NCBI GenBank assembly: GCA_951813605.1
Contig: OX638379.1
Coordinates: 4,476,062 to 4,540,061, forward strand
Source: an uncultured Bryobacterales bacterium
GTDB taxonomy: Bacteria > Acidobacteriota > Terriglobia > Bryobacterales > UBA6623
Direction of reading: 5' to 3'
DNA length: 64,000 nt
Under the pieces are notes generated by a model that searched no databases, had not been told where the DNA came from, and saw only the letters and a program-made list of their open reading frames with translations. The translations under genes were made by a program, and so were the position numbers. Shown here in pieces: positions 20,401-28,760 of this stretch. The stretch's first letter is position 1. Every line of letters begins with the position of its first letter.

Positions 20401-20558
20401 CGGACGTCATGAAGCGCATCGCGACCCCTCTCTTCGGTGGCGTCGCGACATCCGCCTTCCTTGTACTTGTCATCTTTCCGGTCCTGTACTACTTCCGCGC
20501 GGCAGGGTCTCTGCCCGAGGCCCAGGAGCCCGCGGCAAACGCGGAGGAATCGCCATGA
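17418..20558 (+). CDS. cusA: CusA-type Cu(I)/Ag(I) efflux RND pump
   Basis: 1046 residues from ATG 17418, where the first transmembrane helix begins (MFNSLIDWALSNKLLVLV); an upstream in-frame start at 17340 would lie inside cusB. It has the usual 12-helix RND build with two large periplasmic loops. In TM4 the motif AVGTMVDAAIVMVENAYQHI matches the HME4 (copper/silver) class, not the zinc/cobalt class 'DFGxxVDGAVxxxEN'. The proton-relay Asp and Glu are both present. The second loop shows EFMPPLWEGDLLYMP and MLSTGIKTPLGIKVAG, characteristic of CzcA/CusA. The pump takes metal from the periplasm and drives it out through the TolC duct with the proton gradient. Its stop overlaps the start of the last gene as ATGA. 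Confidence 0.92.
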   Translation: MFNSLIDWALSNKLLVLVGTMALAVTGVVSLGNMPLDALPDLSAVQVVVYTEFPGQSPRIVEDQITYPLTTQLLSVPYAEVVRGYSFFGFSLVYVLFEDGTDLYWARSRVFETLGQVTAELPDGVSPVLGPDATGVGWAFIYALKSDRHDLSELRSLQDWFLKYELTGIPGVAEVASVGGFVRQYQISIDPVKLRAYGVPISRIRDAIQGSNRETGGRLLEIAEKEFMIRGKGYIESIEDIRKISLGTDRNGTPRQLRDIARVGIGPEIRRGLAEWDGEGETVGGIVVVRHEADTRNVVERVKARLSELEPQLPDGVEVEVAYDRSTLIDRAIASLRSSLTQQFIVVGVVFLAFLFHLGSALVAIVTIAVGVLIAGIAANLLGIQLNIMSLGGVAVAVGTMVDAAIVMVENAYQHIARDGGRTSRWELVSSSCKEVAPSLFFSLIVITVSFMPVFALEEEEGRLFHPLAWTKTLVMATAALLSVTLIPVLVGLAVSGKAAARERNPVHRVIVGTYRPLLRLALRFRILTMLLALGLLAASFNAFRKLGSEFMPPLWEGDLLYMPTTLPGISISKARELLQQTNKMIMTFPEVEHVFGKAGRADTATDPAPLAMIETVVRLRPRDQWRPGMTPEKLVGEMQREVQVPGLTNAWTMPIKTRLDMLSTGIKTPLGIKVAGPDLNVLEELGRKIEQVVRQLPGTSSVLAERVMGANYLDISIDRDAIARHGLVIDEVHEAIEVSLGGVNVGTKVEGLQRFPMHLRYSRDLRDDMPALREVLVTTPMGHQISLEQLARFSYASGPPSIKSENARPNAWVYVDIASDLDLAAYVGAARDAVEQEVEIPPGYSLAWSGQFESMQRVEERLRFLVPLTLAIVFMVLLLHTRSWLTSLIVLAGLPFAVSGSLVLLAYLDYNLSVATWVGCIALAGLYAETAIVFWFYLDSSCEEYRRRGLLTHRGALIEAIRDGAASRVRPIVMTVATDVVGLVPIMTSTGIGADVMKRIATPLFGGVATSAFLVLVIFPVLYYFRAAGSLPEAQEPAANAEESP

Positions 20559-21253
20559 TACTCGCAGCCCTTTTTCTGCTGGCCTCGACGGCCGGCGCAG
20601 CTCAGACTTCGTTCGAAGTCAAGTGGAAGAAAGCACTCCGGCCCGACCAAGCCGGGACCCTGCGAATCGGCGAGCACGGGCTTGCCTTTCAGCCGAGCGG
20701 GAAGAAGGCCCGGGAGCGGTCGTGGACTTACGCTGACATCCAGCACTTCGACCGCCTTGGCCCGACGGAGGTGGAGGTTCGGAGCTACGAAGACTCGGCA
20801 TGGCGGTTCGGGCAGGACCGCCGGTATCGCTTCGTTCTCCAAGACGGCGAGATCGACGACCGACTGCACGAGAAAGTCGTCTTGCGTGTCGGCAAGCCGG
20901 CGACAGATCGCGTGGCCCCGCCCCCGGTCGGCGCCGAACTCGAGCTTCCGGTGAAGCACTTGAAGCGAAGGGGCAGCTCGCAAGGAACGCTTTACGTCAC
21001 GCCGGAGCGCATCGTGTATTCGACCCCGACGCCGAAACGGTCACGGGAGTGGACTCTTGACCGTGACGTGGAAGCGGTCTGGTCCTCCGACCGCTACCGA
21101 CTGGAGGTCCATGTCTTCGACGGACGGGAGGGCTACGTGCGGCAGCCGACGGTATACCGGTTTGCCCTCAAGCGCCCGCTCGACGGGGAGTTCTACAGGA
21201 GGCTGAAGATGAAGCTTTACGATCTGGAACGGGCGCGAGCCCCGGCTCGCTAG
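20555..21253 (+). CDS. Exported two-domain protein of unknown function, last gene of the copper operon
   Basis: 232 residues from ATG 20555, overlapping the cusA stop by 4 bp, with a signal peptide (MILAALFLLASTAGAAQ). The open frame extends far upstream, but that part is antisense or out of frame in cusA and is not used. I know no family for it. Inside, two halves resemble each other. The first has GTLRIGEHGLAFQPSGKK, then RSWTYADIQHFDRLGPTEV; the second has GTLYVTPERIVYSTPTPKR, then REWTLDRDVEAVWSSDRYR. Each is a beta-rich stretch followed by a helix near the end (DDRLHEKVVLRV; EFYRRLKMKLYDLE). The pattern 'gxlxvtxxgixf ... rswxyxdIxxxxr' is like bacterial PH/GRAM-like domains. Coupling to the pump suggests a periplasmic helper of metal export; this is inference. 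Confidence 0.75.
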   Translation: MILAALFLLASTAGAAQTSFEVKWKKALRPDQAGTLRIGEHGLAFQPSGKKARERSWTYADIQHFDRLGPTEVEVRSYEDSAWRFGQDRRYRFVLQDGEIDDRLHEKVVLRVGKPATDRVAPPPVGAELELPVKHLKRRGSSQGTLYVTPERIVYSTPTPKRSREWTLDRDVEAVWSSDRYRLEVHVFDGREGYVRQPTVYRFALKRPLDGEFYRRLKMKLYDLERARAPAR

Positions 21254-21451
21254 GGCCGGGCGAGCCAAGGGGCCCGCTCGGCATGGACTCAGGATCGAGA
21301 CAGACGCGATCAAGTGCTCGGCGGCCCTGCGAAGAGCGCCACCTGGGCTGGGCGCAAGCGATTGCGCGCGAAACCGTCGAGTCCCGTTGCGCTATCAAAC
21401 CTATCGTGGGGCGTCCGGTCGGCAACGTCTTGATCGGGCAGGGCCTGTGGC

Positions 21452-22221
21452 ATGGCTGAGAGCGAAAGCAGAGACGATCTGGCGGTAGCACTGGGTGTGG
21501 AAGAAGAGCTCTTCTGGATCGACCCGGCGACCCTTGACCTCCAAGCTGACTCTCATGGGCAAACTGCCGGGCACCGGCTTGCCGGGCCCTCTAAGCTCCT
21601 GGTCGGAGTTCGAAAGCATTGTGGCCAGCTGCAAGCGCATGAAGTTCATTACGGACAGCAGCGAACCCTGATGGGACATTCGGTCTTCCGCCAAGGACGG
21701 AACCGTGGAGTTGCGCATCTGCAACATCTGCCAGCGCGTCCAAGAGGCGATTTGCGTCGTCGCGATCTTCGCATTACTCGTGCGGCGCTTGTTGCGGCAA
21801 GACATGAAAGGCTCGCTGCCCGAAGAACCGCCTGCAGAGTTCACCGCGGAGAACGGGTGGCTGGCTAGTCGCTGCGGCGTTCTCGGCGTTCTCGGAGACA
21901 CCACGGAGGGATCGCATGGACATTCACGACTACGCGACTTCGGCGGCCGAAGAGCTTGCCGAGGATGCGCAGACCCTCGGCTGCGGGGCCGATCCGCGGG
22001 GAGTCCTGGACATCGTTTGGAACGGTGACGGGGCCGACCGGCAAGGCGACCACTTCCGCTTGCGCCGGCTCGAAGGCGACACCGAGGCGGAATCTCTGCG
22101 GTCCGTAGCGGATCTTGTGATCGCGAAGACCAAGGAACCGGTCGGCGGCCTGTCCAGGCCGAAACGCCGCTCTTCCGGCGGCGGTCCGCTGACTGAACCG
22201 GATGTCGGCGCACCGGCTTAG
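21452..22221 (+). pseudogene. Carboxylate-amine ligase (GCS2/YbdK family) with a large internal deletion
   Basis: The N-terminus reads MAESESRDDLAVALGVEEEL, then FWIDPATLDLQ, the recognisable GCS2 ATP-grasp-like start. Within 40 residues it jumps to the late part of the family: SSWSEFESIVASCKRMKFI, then WDIRSSAKDGTVELRICNI, where the family has WWDIRPSxxxxTxExRxxD. Between DSSEP and WDIR is an in-frame TGA (about 21669). The tail appears in another frame near 21916-22165 as SAAEELAEDAQTLGCGADPR and DRQ..RLRRLEGDTEAESLR. About 190 residues carrying most of the active site are missing, and there are at least two frameshifts plus a stop. Intact relatives make gamma-glutamyl-type bonds. Confidence 0.78.
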
Positions 22222-22256
22222 AGCAACCCAGCTGTGGCAGTAGGATAGAGGCGATT

Positions 22257-23732
22257 ATGCGCCTATTCGCCACTTTCCTAGTCGCCTTGCTCGCAGTAGC
22301 GTGCAGCGCTCCCGAGCACGAACGACAGGGTCCTCCGCCCAACATCGTGGTCATTCTGGCCGACGACCTCGGATACAACGACCTCGGCTCTTACGGCTCC
22401 CAAATCATCAAAACGCCGCACCTCGACGCACTTGCGCGAGGCGGCGTGCGCCTCACCGACGGATACGTTTCGGCGGCGGTCTGCAGCCCTTCCCGGGCCG
22501 GGCTGTACACCGGAAGGTACCAGCCCCGCTTCGGTTACGAGTTCAACACCTCCGGACGCGACACCGTGGTCGGGCTGCCCACCGATCAGCGGACGCTGGC
22601 CGACATGTTGAAGACAGCCGGTTACGCCACCGGCTTGATCGGGAAATGGCATCTAGGCAAATCCGAAAGGCACCATCCGCTGAATCGGGGATTCGACGAG
22701 TACTTCGGACACCTTTCGGGCGGTTCCACATACATCGATTCGCGCATGGAAGGAGTGGAGTCCTGGCCCGCTAGGAACGCACCGACCACGCGGCCCGAAG
22801 GCAGCGCGATCTACGACGGCTTCGAGAAAGTCGAGGTGGCTCGCTATCTGACCGATGTGTTTGCCGAAAAGGCCGTCGACTTCATCCGGCGGCACAAGGA
22901 CGAGCGGTTCTTCCTGATGCTCACGCCGAACGCGCCCCACACGCCCTTGCAGGCGACCGCCGAGTATGCGGATCGGTACCGCGACGTGGAAGAGGCCGGT
23001 CGGCGAATCTTCTCGGCCATGGTTTCCTCGGTGGATGACTACGCCGGCGACGTCGTGGCCGAACTGCGCGCGCACGGCCTGGAGGAGAACACGCTGATCG
23101 TCTTCTTCTCCGACAACGGCTGCGTGAAGTACCTTTCGCAGGACGTGTGCTCGAACGATCCGCTAAGCGGGTCGAAGCGATTTCATCTCGAAGGCGGCAT
23201 CCGCGTGCCGTTCATCTTCCATTGGCCGGCGGGCCTCCCGGGCGGTTCCACTTTCGAACATCCGACGATCTCGCTGGATCTTTTCTCCACGCTCGCAGCC
23301 GCCGCGGGATCCGAGGAGACCGCGCAGGACAGCGTGAATCTGCTGCCTTACCTGCGCGGGCATAACACCGACCCGCCGCACGAGTTCCTTTTCTGGCGCG
23401 CGAAGCCGAACCTGGCCGTGCGCTGGGAGAATTGGAAACTGTGGAAGGTCAACAAGTCCGACAAGACCTACGCCGACTTCACGATTGGGGGCCGACGACT
23501 GCCTCAAACGGACTACGCGGGCGATTCTCCGCTTGGCCAAATGACAGTGCTGTACGACTTGTCGGCCGATGTCGGTGAACAGAAGAACGTTGCCGAAGAG
23601 CGCCCGGAGATTGTCGAGCACCTCGAGTCGGCGCTGGAGACCTGGAATCGCGAGCTAGCCGAGCCGATGTGGCCCAGCGATCGCTCGACCTTGTACGAAT
23701 TGCATGGGCAGATGGTGCAGCTCTTCTTCTAG
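22257..23732 (+). CDS. Lipoprotein sulfatase (formylglycine-dependent arylsulfatase family)
   Basis: 491 residues. The leader ends in a lipobox, LLAVAC at about 11-16, so the mature enzyme is likely lipid-anchored. Metal ligands lie in ADDLGYNDLGSYG (35-47). The active-site motif CSPSRAGLYTGR has the Cys that an FGE or anaerobic maturase must convert to formylglycine, and the C-x-P-S-R core is intact. GKWHLG, HTPL and FFSDNG are further conserved active-site parts. It hydrolyses sulfate esters, probably from sulfated polysaccharides given the neighbouring sialidase and deacetylase, but the exact substrate is unknown. It stands alone after the GCS2 pseudogene, with no sulfatase-modifying gene in the window. 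Confidence 0.92.
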   Translation: MRLFATFLVALLAVACSAPEHERQGPPPNIVVILADDLGYNDLGSYGSQIIKTPHLDALARGGVRLTDGYVSAAVCSPSRAGLYTGRYQPRFGYEFNTSGRDTVVGLPTDQRTLADMLKTAGYATGLIGKWHLGKSERHHPLNRGFDEYFGHLSGGSTYIDSRMEGVESWPARNAPTTRPEGSAIYDGFEKVEVARYLTDVFAEKAVDFIRRHKDERFFLMLTPNAPHTPLQATAEYADRYRDVEEAGRRIFSAMVSSVDDYAGDVVAELRAHGLEENTLIVFFSDNGCVKYLSQDVCSNDPLSGSKRFHLEGGIRVPFIFHWPAGLPGGSTFEHPTISLDLFSTLAAAAGSEETAQDSVNLLPYLRGHNTDPPHEFLFWRAKPNLAVRWENWKLWKVNKSDKTYADFTIGGRRLPQTDYAGDSPLGQMTVLYDLSADVGEQKNVAEERPEIVEHLESALETWNRELAEPMWPSDRSTLYELHGQMVQLFF

Positions 23733-24150
23733 AGTTCCTTCATGCGGTCGCGCGGAAATCTGTTCAACGGCGCACGCGCTGCTCAATCGGAAAGGGACGG
23801 CCGGCGATCGTTGAGTCGGCGAGAGTTGCCGAGTCGATCTATGGAGAACGACTTGGCGCACCAGTCGCGCCGCGAGGTTCTGCCGTTCCTGTTCCGCTAC
23901 CGCCCCTGGATTTCAAGCAAGTACTACCAGCGGCCTTCGCGCGCCTTGATGGAATCGAAATCGACCGAGGTCATTGTTCCCGGAGTCCTCTGCGGACGTT
24001 CGCTCGCCACTCGGCGCGCAAGAAGAGGAAGGCTGCCGCCGACCCCTGGCAGCAGAGACCGAGACACGCCACAGCGGCCTGAGAGAACTTGTTGACGAAT
24101 CTCGCTATTGCAACAGACCCAGCGAACCGAGTCTGCCAGTCCTTGCGGGT
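23733..24150. other. Intergenic, no recognisable gene
   Basis: This is 418 bp between two convergent genes (sulfatase + and DUF6351 -). Several short open frames exist on the + strand, one starting at 23742, but none has family features. No T-tailed hairpin was seen. Confidence 0.4.
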
Positions 24151-26226
24151 TCAGTACCGAAGCCAGGTCCCTTTCAGCGGCTCCTGACCGATTCCCGCCT
24201 TGGAGTAGTCGCAGACACCTCCGGGAAATACGTTTCTCAAGCGATCCAACTGGTCCCAGCTGAGCGGCGCTTTGTAGTCGGCAAGGTCCAGCGGCTTCAG
24301 CTGGCATTTCAGGACGTCGCTTTCCAAGGATGCCCCGGCCGCGATTCTGGGGTCGCCGCTAGGCGGGTAGAGCTCGCTGCAGGGACCGCCAGCTCCTTGG
24401 CTCGCATCGTCGGCAAATCGCTCGCCTTCCGCCGACCAGCAGGCATCGCTCAACGCGTCCGGCCTATTGCGAGAGATCACGAGAGCTGGCTGGTCGCCCG
24501 ACTTGTCTTCCGCCACAGCATCCAGCCACTGATCCATCAACACCACGAGGTCCAAGCTCGGCGGGGCGTTTGTCAGTACGACCCGGTTAGCAGAGCTGCC
24601 ATTCGCTCCTCTCAACCGCGCCCCGGTGGCAAATGTTCGCACGCGATCGTGAATGTTCCCGCTCGGATCCTGGTACCTCCGCGCATCGATAATCGGAATC
24701 GAGCCGAGCGACCCGCTGCCCGAGTTGACGCGGCCAGTGCGGTACAGAACCCGCAATGCATCGATGCCTGCCGTCGAGCGCTCGGGCACGGCATTCGCGT
24801 CGGCATCGTATCCGCCGATCAGTTCGTTGAGCTCGATAAACTGCTCTGCGTGGATCAGGCCGTCATTGAAGGCTTTCAGGCCGTACTGAACGCCCACGTT
24901 GTCTAGGGCGCGACGCGCCAGGCCGGTCTCTCGATCCCGCCCGACAAGATTGACCAAATTGTCGTGAAAGCCGCAGCGAACCCCATCCGGCTTCAGCTCG
25001 GGGTGATAGACGAGTTCCCTCGGAATCGCTGGGCTGCACTGCTCCGGCTGGATCATGGATGGCGAGTACGTCCTCAACCAGCTCTCGCAAGTCTTCCACG
25101 TGGCGAATCCGGAAACGGCCTTCTTCTGGTCCGCGCTCCAGTCCTGAGCGCCGCTGCCAAAGGCCCGGGCCAGCAGCGAGCAATCCGTGACCGGCGGCAC
25201 GAGCGTCACCGGGTCGGGATAGCTTGCGCCCGGGATGATGCCGTCCAAGAGTCCAGGGTAGTTTTGTGCGATCAGATGCTGTTGCATCGAGCCGCCCGAC
25301 CCTCCCACTCCGATCGTGTGGACGGGAACGCCGAAGCTTTCGATGAAGTGCTCTTTGACCATCATCATTGTTTCCGCGGAAATCACGTCGTTGCAGTTGT
25401 TGCCGAAGACGTTCAGCGAAGAACCCGCAACGGCGTAGCCTTTCGCCAGCGATCCGACGTCCTGGAGCGCAGAACGCAACGAGCCCTGTCGAAAGCCGGC
25501 CCGGCAGCCTCCGCCGAATCGATACACGAGGCGCCCGTTCCAGCTAGAGCCGGCGTTCCACGGGTCGGGAAGGCTACTAGCGGGGTCGTGCAGGAAAGCG
25601 ATCTGGTAGATCGCTCGATTGATCGTCCCAGTCTGCACTCGGACAATGAAATCCTCTTCGCGGCCCCCTGTAGTTGTCGTGCTTGCGATGTCCGAAGGTC
25701 GCGCGGCCGAGGGATCCATCGGCTTGAAACCTCGGGGAATCCTGGACCGACGGTTCTCCGGCTGCAGCGATTCGCCGGCATCGGTGGACTTGTAGTAGTA
25801 CTCCGTCCGGGTTTCAATGCTGCACTTTGCGTCAACGGGCCGCCCCAGGCCTGCGCGCTCGGTCTCGCAGACAAAGGGGTCCTGATGCGGTCCCGAAAAC
25901 ACGGGCCCGGTGTGCGGGTGGTTGACTAACTCAAGCCGCGCAGTCCGGTCGCCCGCCCTCGCCTCGAGCGAGTTCTTGCCGACCTTCAAGCGGAAGAGCC
26001 GCCCGATCAGGCGTGATGAGTTCGCACTCGGACGGAAGGAGCGAGTAATGTCTTTACCGTTCAGCTCGACCTGCAACGAATCTCGGCCGAAGCCAGAGAC
26101 TTCGACCAGCGCATCACCTCCAGTGACCATTTCCGCCCGGCCCGAGAGGACCGAAACATCAAGTCGCTGCGCGCTGGCGACTGCCGTCGCCACTGCAAGC
26201 CAGAAAACTGGGTTTGACACTCGCAT
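24151..26226 (-). CDS. DUF6351-family secreted alpha/beta-hydrolase (tannase-like)
   Basis: About 691 residues from ATG 26226 (MRVSNPVFWLAVATAVASAQ), a clear signal peptide. ATG 26238 would add only MERA, so the choice between them is open. An N-terminal beta domain of roughly 100 residues (RAEMVTGGDALVEVSGFG, NGKDITRSFRP) precedes the hydrolase. The nucleophile elbow is GVGGSGGSMQQH, close to the GxSxG of tannase/feruloyl-esterase folds, with LLDGIIPGASYPDP after it, a typical DUF6351 mark. Many Cys (NNCNDV, VTDCSLLAR, WKTCESW, GVRCGFH) suggest disulfides. The reaction is not established; an ester hydrolase acting on plant or microbial esters is likely. It is convergent with the sulfatase. 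Confidence 0.82.
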   Translation of the reverse strand: MRVSNPVFWLAVATAVASAQRLDVSVLSGRAEMVTGGDALVEVSGFGRDSLQVELNGKDITRSFRPSANSSRLIGRLFRLKVGKNSLEARAGDRTARLELVNHPHTGPVFSGPHQDPFVCETERAGLGRPVDAKCSIETRTEYYYKSTDAGESLQPENRRSRIPRGFKPMDPSAARPSDIASTTTTGGREEDFIVRVQTGTINRAIYQIAFLHDPASSLPDPWNAGSSWNGRLVYRFGGGCRAGFRQGSLRSALQDVGSLAKGYAVAGSSLNVFGNNCNDVISAETMMMVKEHFIESFGVPVHTIGVGGSGGSMQQHLIAQNYPGLLDGIIPGASYPDPVTLVPPVTDCSLLARAFGSGAQDWSADQKKAVSGFATWKTCESWLRTYSPSMIQPEQCSPAIPRELVYHPELKPDGVRCGFHDNLVNLVGRDRETGLARRALDNVGVQYGLKAFNDGLIHAEQFIELNELIGGYDADANAVPERSTAGIDALRVLYRTGRVNSGSGSLGSIPIIDARRYQDPSGNIHDRVRTFATGARLRGANGSSANRVVLTNAPPSLDLVVLMDQWLDAVAEDKSGDQPALVISRNRPDALSDACWSAEGERFADDASQGAGGPCSELYPPSGDPRIAAGASLESDVLKCQLKPLDLADYKAPLSWDQLDRLRNVFPGGVCDYSKAGIGQEPLKGTWLRY

Positions 26227-26786
26227 CGCTCGCTCCATCCATGTCCCGAGAAGACCGTCGGCCCCATCGACCACAATCGCCGCTATCTTAAACTAGGCGA
26301 GACATACCTGGAGCGCGGCCAGGTCGCCCATACTACCCACTTCCGGCCAGCTCTCGGAGGCGCGCGACGATAGCTCCGGCGGCATGTTTGGGCAGGCAGC
26401 GCCCCCTCGCATCCGGACCGCTTGCCATAGCCGGCCCGCCGCGAATCCGATGGCGAGCGAGGCCGTCAGTCCCGGTCTACCGCGGACAGATTTGCGTCGA
26501 GCCAAAGCCCGCCAAGCAAGAGTTGCGCCACCCCACGCATGCTGAGCTCGTGGTCTCGCAATCGGGTCAACTAAGGGAATCGGCTTCTCATTGGCGAAGA
26601 CCCTGACCGTGAAAACGTTGATGTCCGGCCGAATGTGAAACTGCTGCCGCGCTTTGATGTCGGCTGGCGACTCGTCCCTGCCGGGAACATTCGCCCTCGA
26701 CGGTGTTGCATAGGCGGGGCGCCGACAGCGAACATCAGCGTCGTCCAAGCGGCGCGGCACTACAATTGGGCGGCGGAGAAGATCGT
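26227..26786. other. Intergenic, possibly an old gene remnant
   Basis: This 560 bp lies between the divergent DUF6351 and sialidase genes and should hold both promoters. A minus-strand frame, 26293-26799, is open (QQFHIRPDINVFTVRVFA ... PIPLVDPIARPRA) and part of it looks protein-like. I cannot place it in a family, and it has no convincing start. Confidence 0.35.
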
Positions 26787-28061
26787 ATGTCGCGGGCAAA
26801 GAGAGTCGTCCATCAAGCCATCGTCTTTGGGATCTTAGCGAGCTGGGCTTTGGGGATTAGCGCCAGTGCTGAAGTCCTTGCGGTCTCGCGACCGTTTGTT
26901 TCGGCCAAGGGCGACTACGTAACTGAGCAGGACCGCTACCACACATTTCGCATTCCTGGCATGATCGTCGCGCAGGACGGCTCGATCCTGCTTTTTGCCG
27001 AGGGCCGTCGAGGTGACGGTAGCGACCCGCGCCGCGATGCAAATGCCCCGATCGACTTGGTCATGCGACGGAGCGTCGATCAGGGCAGAACTTGGGCCCC
27101 GTTGGTCGTTGTCGAATCTGGATTTCGCCCGAACGGTGACTTGCTCGATTTCGCTGACCCGACCCCGGTCCGCGACGCGATGACCGGCGCCCTGTTCCTG
27201 CTGTACGGTCAGTGGCCGGACGTGGCGCCGACAACCGTGGCGCACGGGCAAGACCCGCGATCTGGTGAGGGAAATCATGTTGTCTGGGTTCGCTCGAGCG
27301 CCGACCACGGCAAGACCTGGTCGGATCGCGAGCAGGTTGTGTATCCCGACGAGCCCCACGAGACGGGCGACGGGCTCTATTGGCGGCAAGCGGAGCCGGG
27401 GCCCGGCAGCGGTATCCAGCTGCGATGGCAAGAACGCAACGGCGGTCGCGACGGCCGCCTCGTCATTCCCGCCAAGCGTAGCGGCTCGACAACACCGGAC
27501 GGTCCCGTCACAGTGCGGCCGTTCGTGTACTACTCCGACGACCACGGCGCGAGCTGGCGCGTGGGAAACATTACATCGGGACCAGACGCCAACGAGGACG
27601 AAATCGTCGAGCTGACGGACGGAACGGTGCTGCTCGACGCCCGGCAGAACAGCGGCAGCGTCCGCCGCCGCCATCTCAGCAGCGATGGCGGAGTCACTTG
27701 GGGTCCGGATCGGCCGGACCACATACCAATCGCTCCGGTAGACGGTTCTATGGTGCGCTACTCGGCCACCCGCGCCGGGCACGATCGCGACCGAATACTA
27801 TTCTCTGGCCCGCGTGGAGCAGACGGCCTGAACCGCAACAACATCACCGTGTGGACCAGCTACGACGAAGGGAAGACGTTTACGAATCCGATTTCATTCA
27901 ACCAGGGGTTTGCCGCCTATTTGGTAATGCAGCGATTGGCCGACGGCACGATAGGCCTCGTGGTTGAGATCGCGGACGAGACGGGCGCAAGGTACGGAGG
28001 GATTACCTTCTACCGCTTTGACATTGCACAGTTGGAGACTAGCGCAGGAACCGGCAGGTAG
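26787..28061 (+). CDS. Secreted exo-sialidase (GH33-like)
   Basis: 424 residues from ATG 26787; a signal peptide follows (VFGILASWALGISASAE). The FRIP motif that carries the first catalytic-triad arginine is present as YHTFRIPGMIV. Five Asp-box repeats mark the six-blade propeller: SVDQGRTW, SADHGKTW, SDDHGASW, SSDGGVTW and SYDEGKTF. An acid near RRGDGSDPR and the late glutamate/tyrosine region (DEIVELTDG) fit the GH33 layout. The enzyme would release terminal sialic (or similar) acids from glycoconjugates in the periplasm or outside. No sialic acid uptake genes are nearby, so the product may be shared or the true sugar may differ. Confidence 0.88.
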   Translation: MSRAKRVVHQAIVFGILASWALGISASAEVLAVSRPFVSAKGDYVTEQDRYHTFRIPGMIVAQDGSILLFAEGRRGDGSDPRRDANAPIDLVMRRSVDQGRTWAPLVVVESGFRPNGDLLDFADPTPVRDAMTGALFLLYGQWPDVAPTTVAHGQDPRSGEGNHVVWVRSSADHGKTWSDREQVVYPDEPHETGDGLYWRQAEPGPGSGIQLRWQERNGGRDGRLVIPAKRSGSTTPDGPVTVRPFVYYSDDHGASWRVGNITSGPDANEDEIVELTDGTVLLDARQNSGSVRRRHLSSDGGVTWGPDRPDHIPIAPVDGSMVRYSATRAGHDRDRILFSGPRGADGLNRNNITVWTSYDEGKTFTNPISFNQGFAAYLVMQRLADGTIGLVVEIADETGARYGGITFYRFDIAQLETSAGTGR

Positions 28062-28418
28062 GGTGCGCGGACTCCAGAGCCTAGGCGGAGGCTACATGGA
28101 CGTCTCGCTCCAGTCTGGCTGGTGTTCTTCGCCAGCCAGCTAACCGAATGCTGTCGGCTCGGGGCGACCCCGTGAAGCTTCGACGTTCCGCTCGAATCAG
28201 CCGTCAGCCTACCTCCCCCTTAGCTCCCCATCGGAATGGAACTTTCCAGCAGGGAGCTGCCAGCGCGCCGCGGAGCTTGATTGTTTCAGTCGGAACGGGG
28301 TGGGTGAAAGCCTTTGCTCCAGCCTTTGCTGCTGGAGTCGCAGGCAAGTCGACGGGACCCTTGCGAAGTACGGGGCGGCAATTCGCCGCCCCGCCGGAAG
28401 ATCAGCAAGCTTGGCAAA
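28062..28418. other. Intergenic with two inverted repeats
   Basis: There is no gene. A perfect 9-bp-stem hairpin (CGGGGCGGC, 5-nt loop, GCCGCCCCG) lies at 28371-28393, and a 7-bp-stem repeat (CTCCAGC / GCTGGAG) lies near 28316-28336. Neither is followed by a T run, so they are not classical terminators for the sialidase gene. Confidence 0.45.
28371..28393. repeat. GC-rich perfect inverted repeat
   Basis: Stem CGGGGCGGC with loop AATTC and stem GCCGCCCCG. It lies between the sialidase stop and the convergent TonB-receptor remnant. It could slow RNA polymerase from either side, but no T tract follows on either strand. Confidence 0.5.
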
Positions 28419-28760
28419 CTAGAATCCTAGAGGCAGCCCGAACTGGAACCGTCGCTGATCGTTGCTGGCACTCTGCACGCAACCGAAGTTGCGGTTGGCC
28501 GCCTCTCCGTTGGGGTTGTTGAAGTGCCGAGTGCTGGTGAAGTCAAACGACTGCTGCCGAAAGGTCAGCGCCGCGTTCTCGCCCAACGGCGAGACCGAAA
28601 AACGGCGCAAGAGCGAGAGGTCCCAGTTGAACAGTCCAGATCCGTCGCGCATTGCCGAGGGTAGCCTGCTTCGGCACTGCAAGCGGGTCGGTCGTGAACC
28701 ACAAGGCAGTCCCGCGCGGGCCAGCGGTGTCGCACGTTGGTTGGGAGCCCGCTCGGAAGG
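28419..28760 (-). pseudogene. C-terminal tail of an Oar-like TonB-dependent receptor
   Basis: Minus-strand frames spell the end of an acidobacterial TonB-dependent receptor. One has LWFTTDPLAVPKQATLGNA; after a frameshift near 28640 another has DGSGLFNWDLSLLRRFSV, LTFRQQSFDFTSTRHFNN, FGCVQSASNDQRRFQFGLP and a final LGF before the stop at 28419. These match the 'GLxNWDLSLxKxF ... RxExFNxFNxxxF ... ArqiQFgLkl.F' pattern, as in the intact receptor at 51.6-54.9 kb. No barrel or plug sequence remains upstream, so roughly 90 percent of the gene is lost. The left boundary is the stop; the right boundary is approximate. Confidence 0.75.

Noticed and set aside
19853-20554. Long upstream extension of the last copper-operon gene
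   Set aside because: It overlaps cusA in another frame; the true start at 20555 has a signal peptide and an ATGA overlap.
28371-28393. Hairpin as intrinsic terminator of the sialidase gene
   Set aside because: There is no T run on either side, and it is more than 300 bp after the stop.
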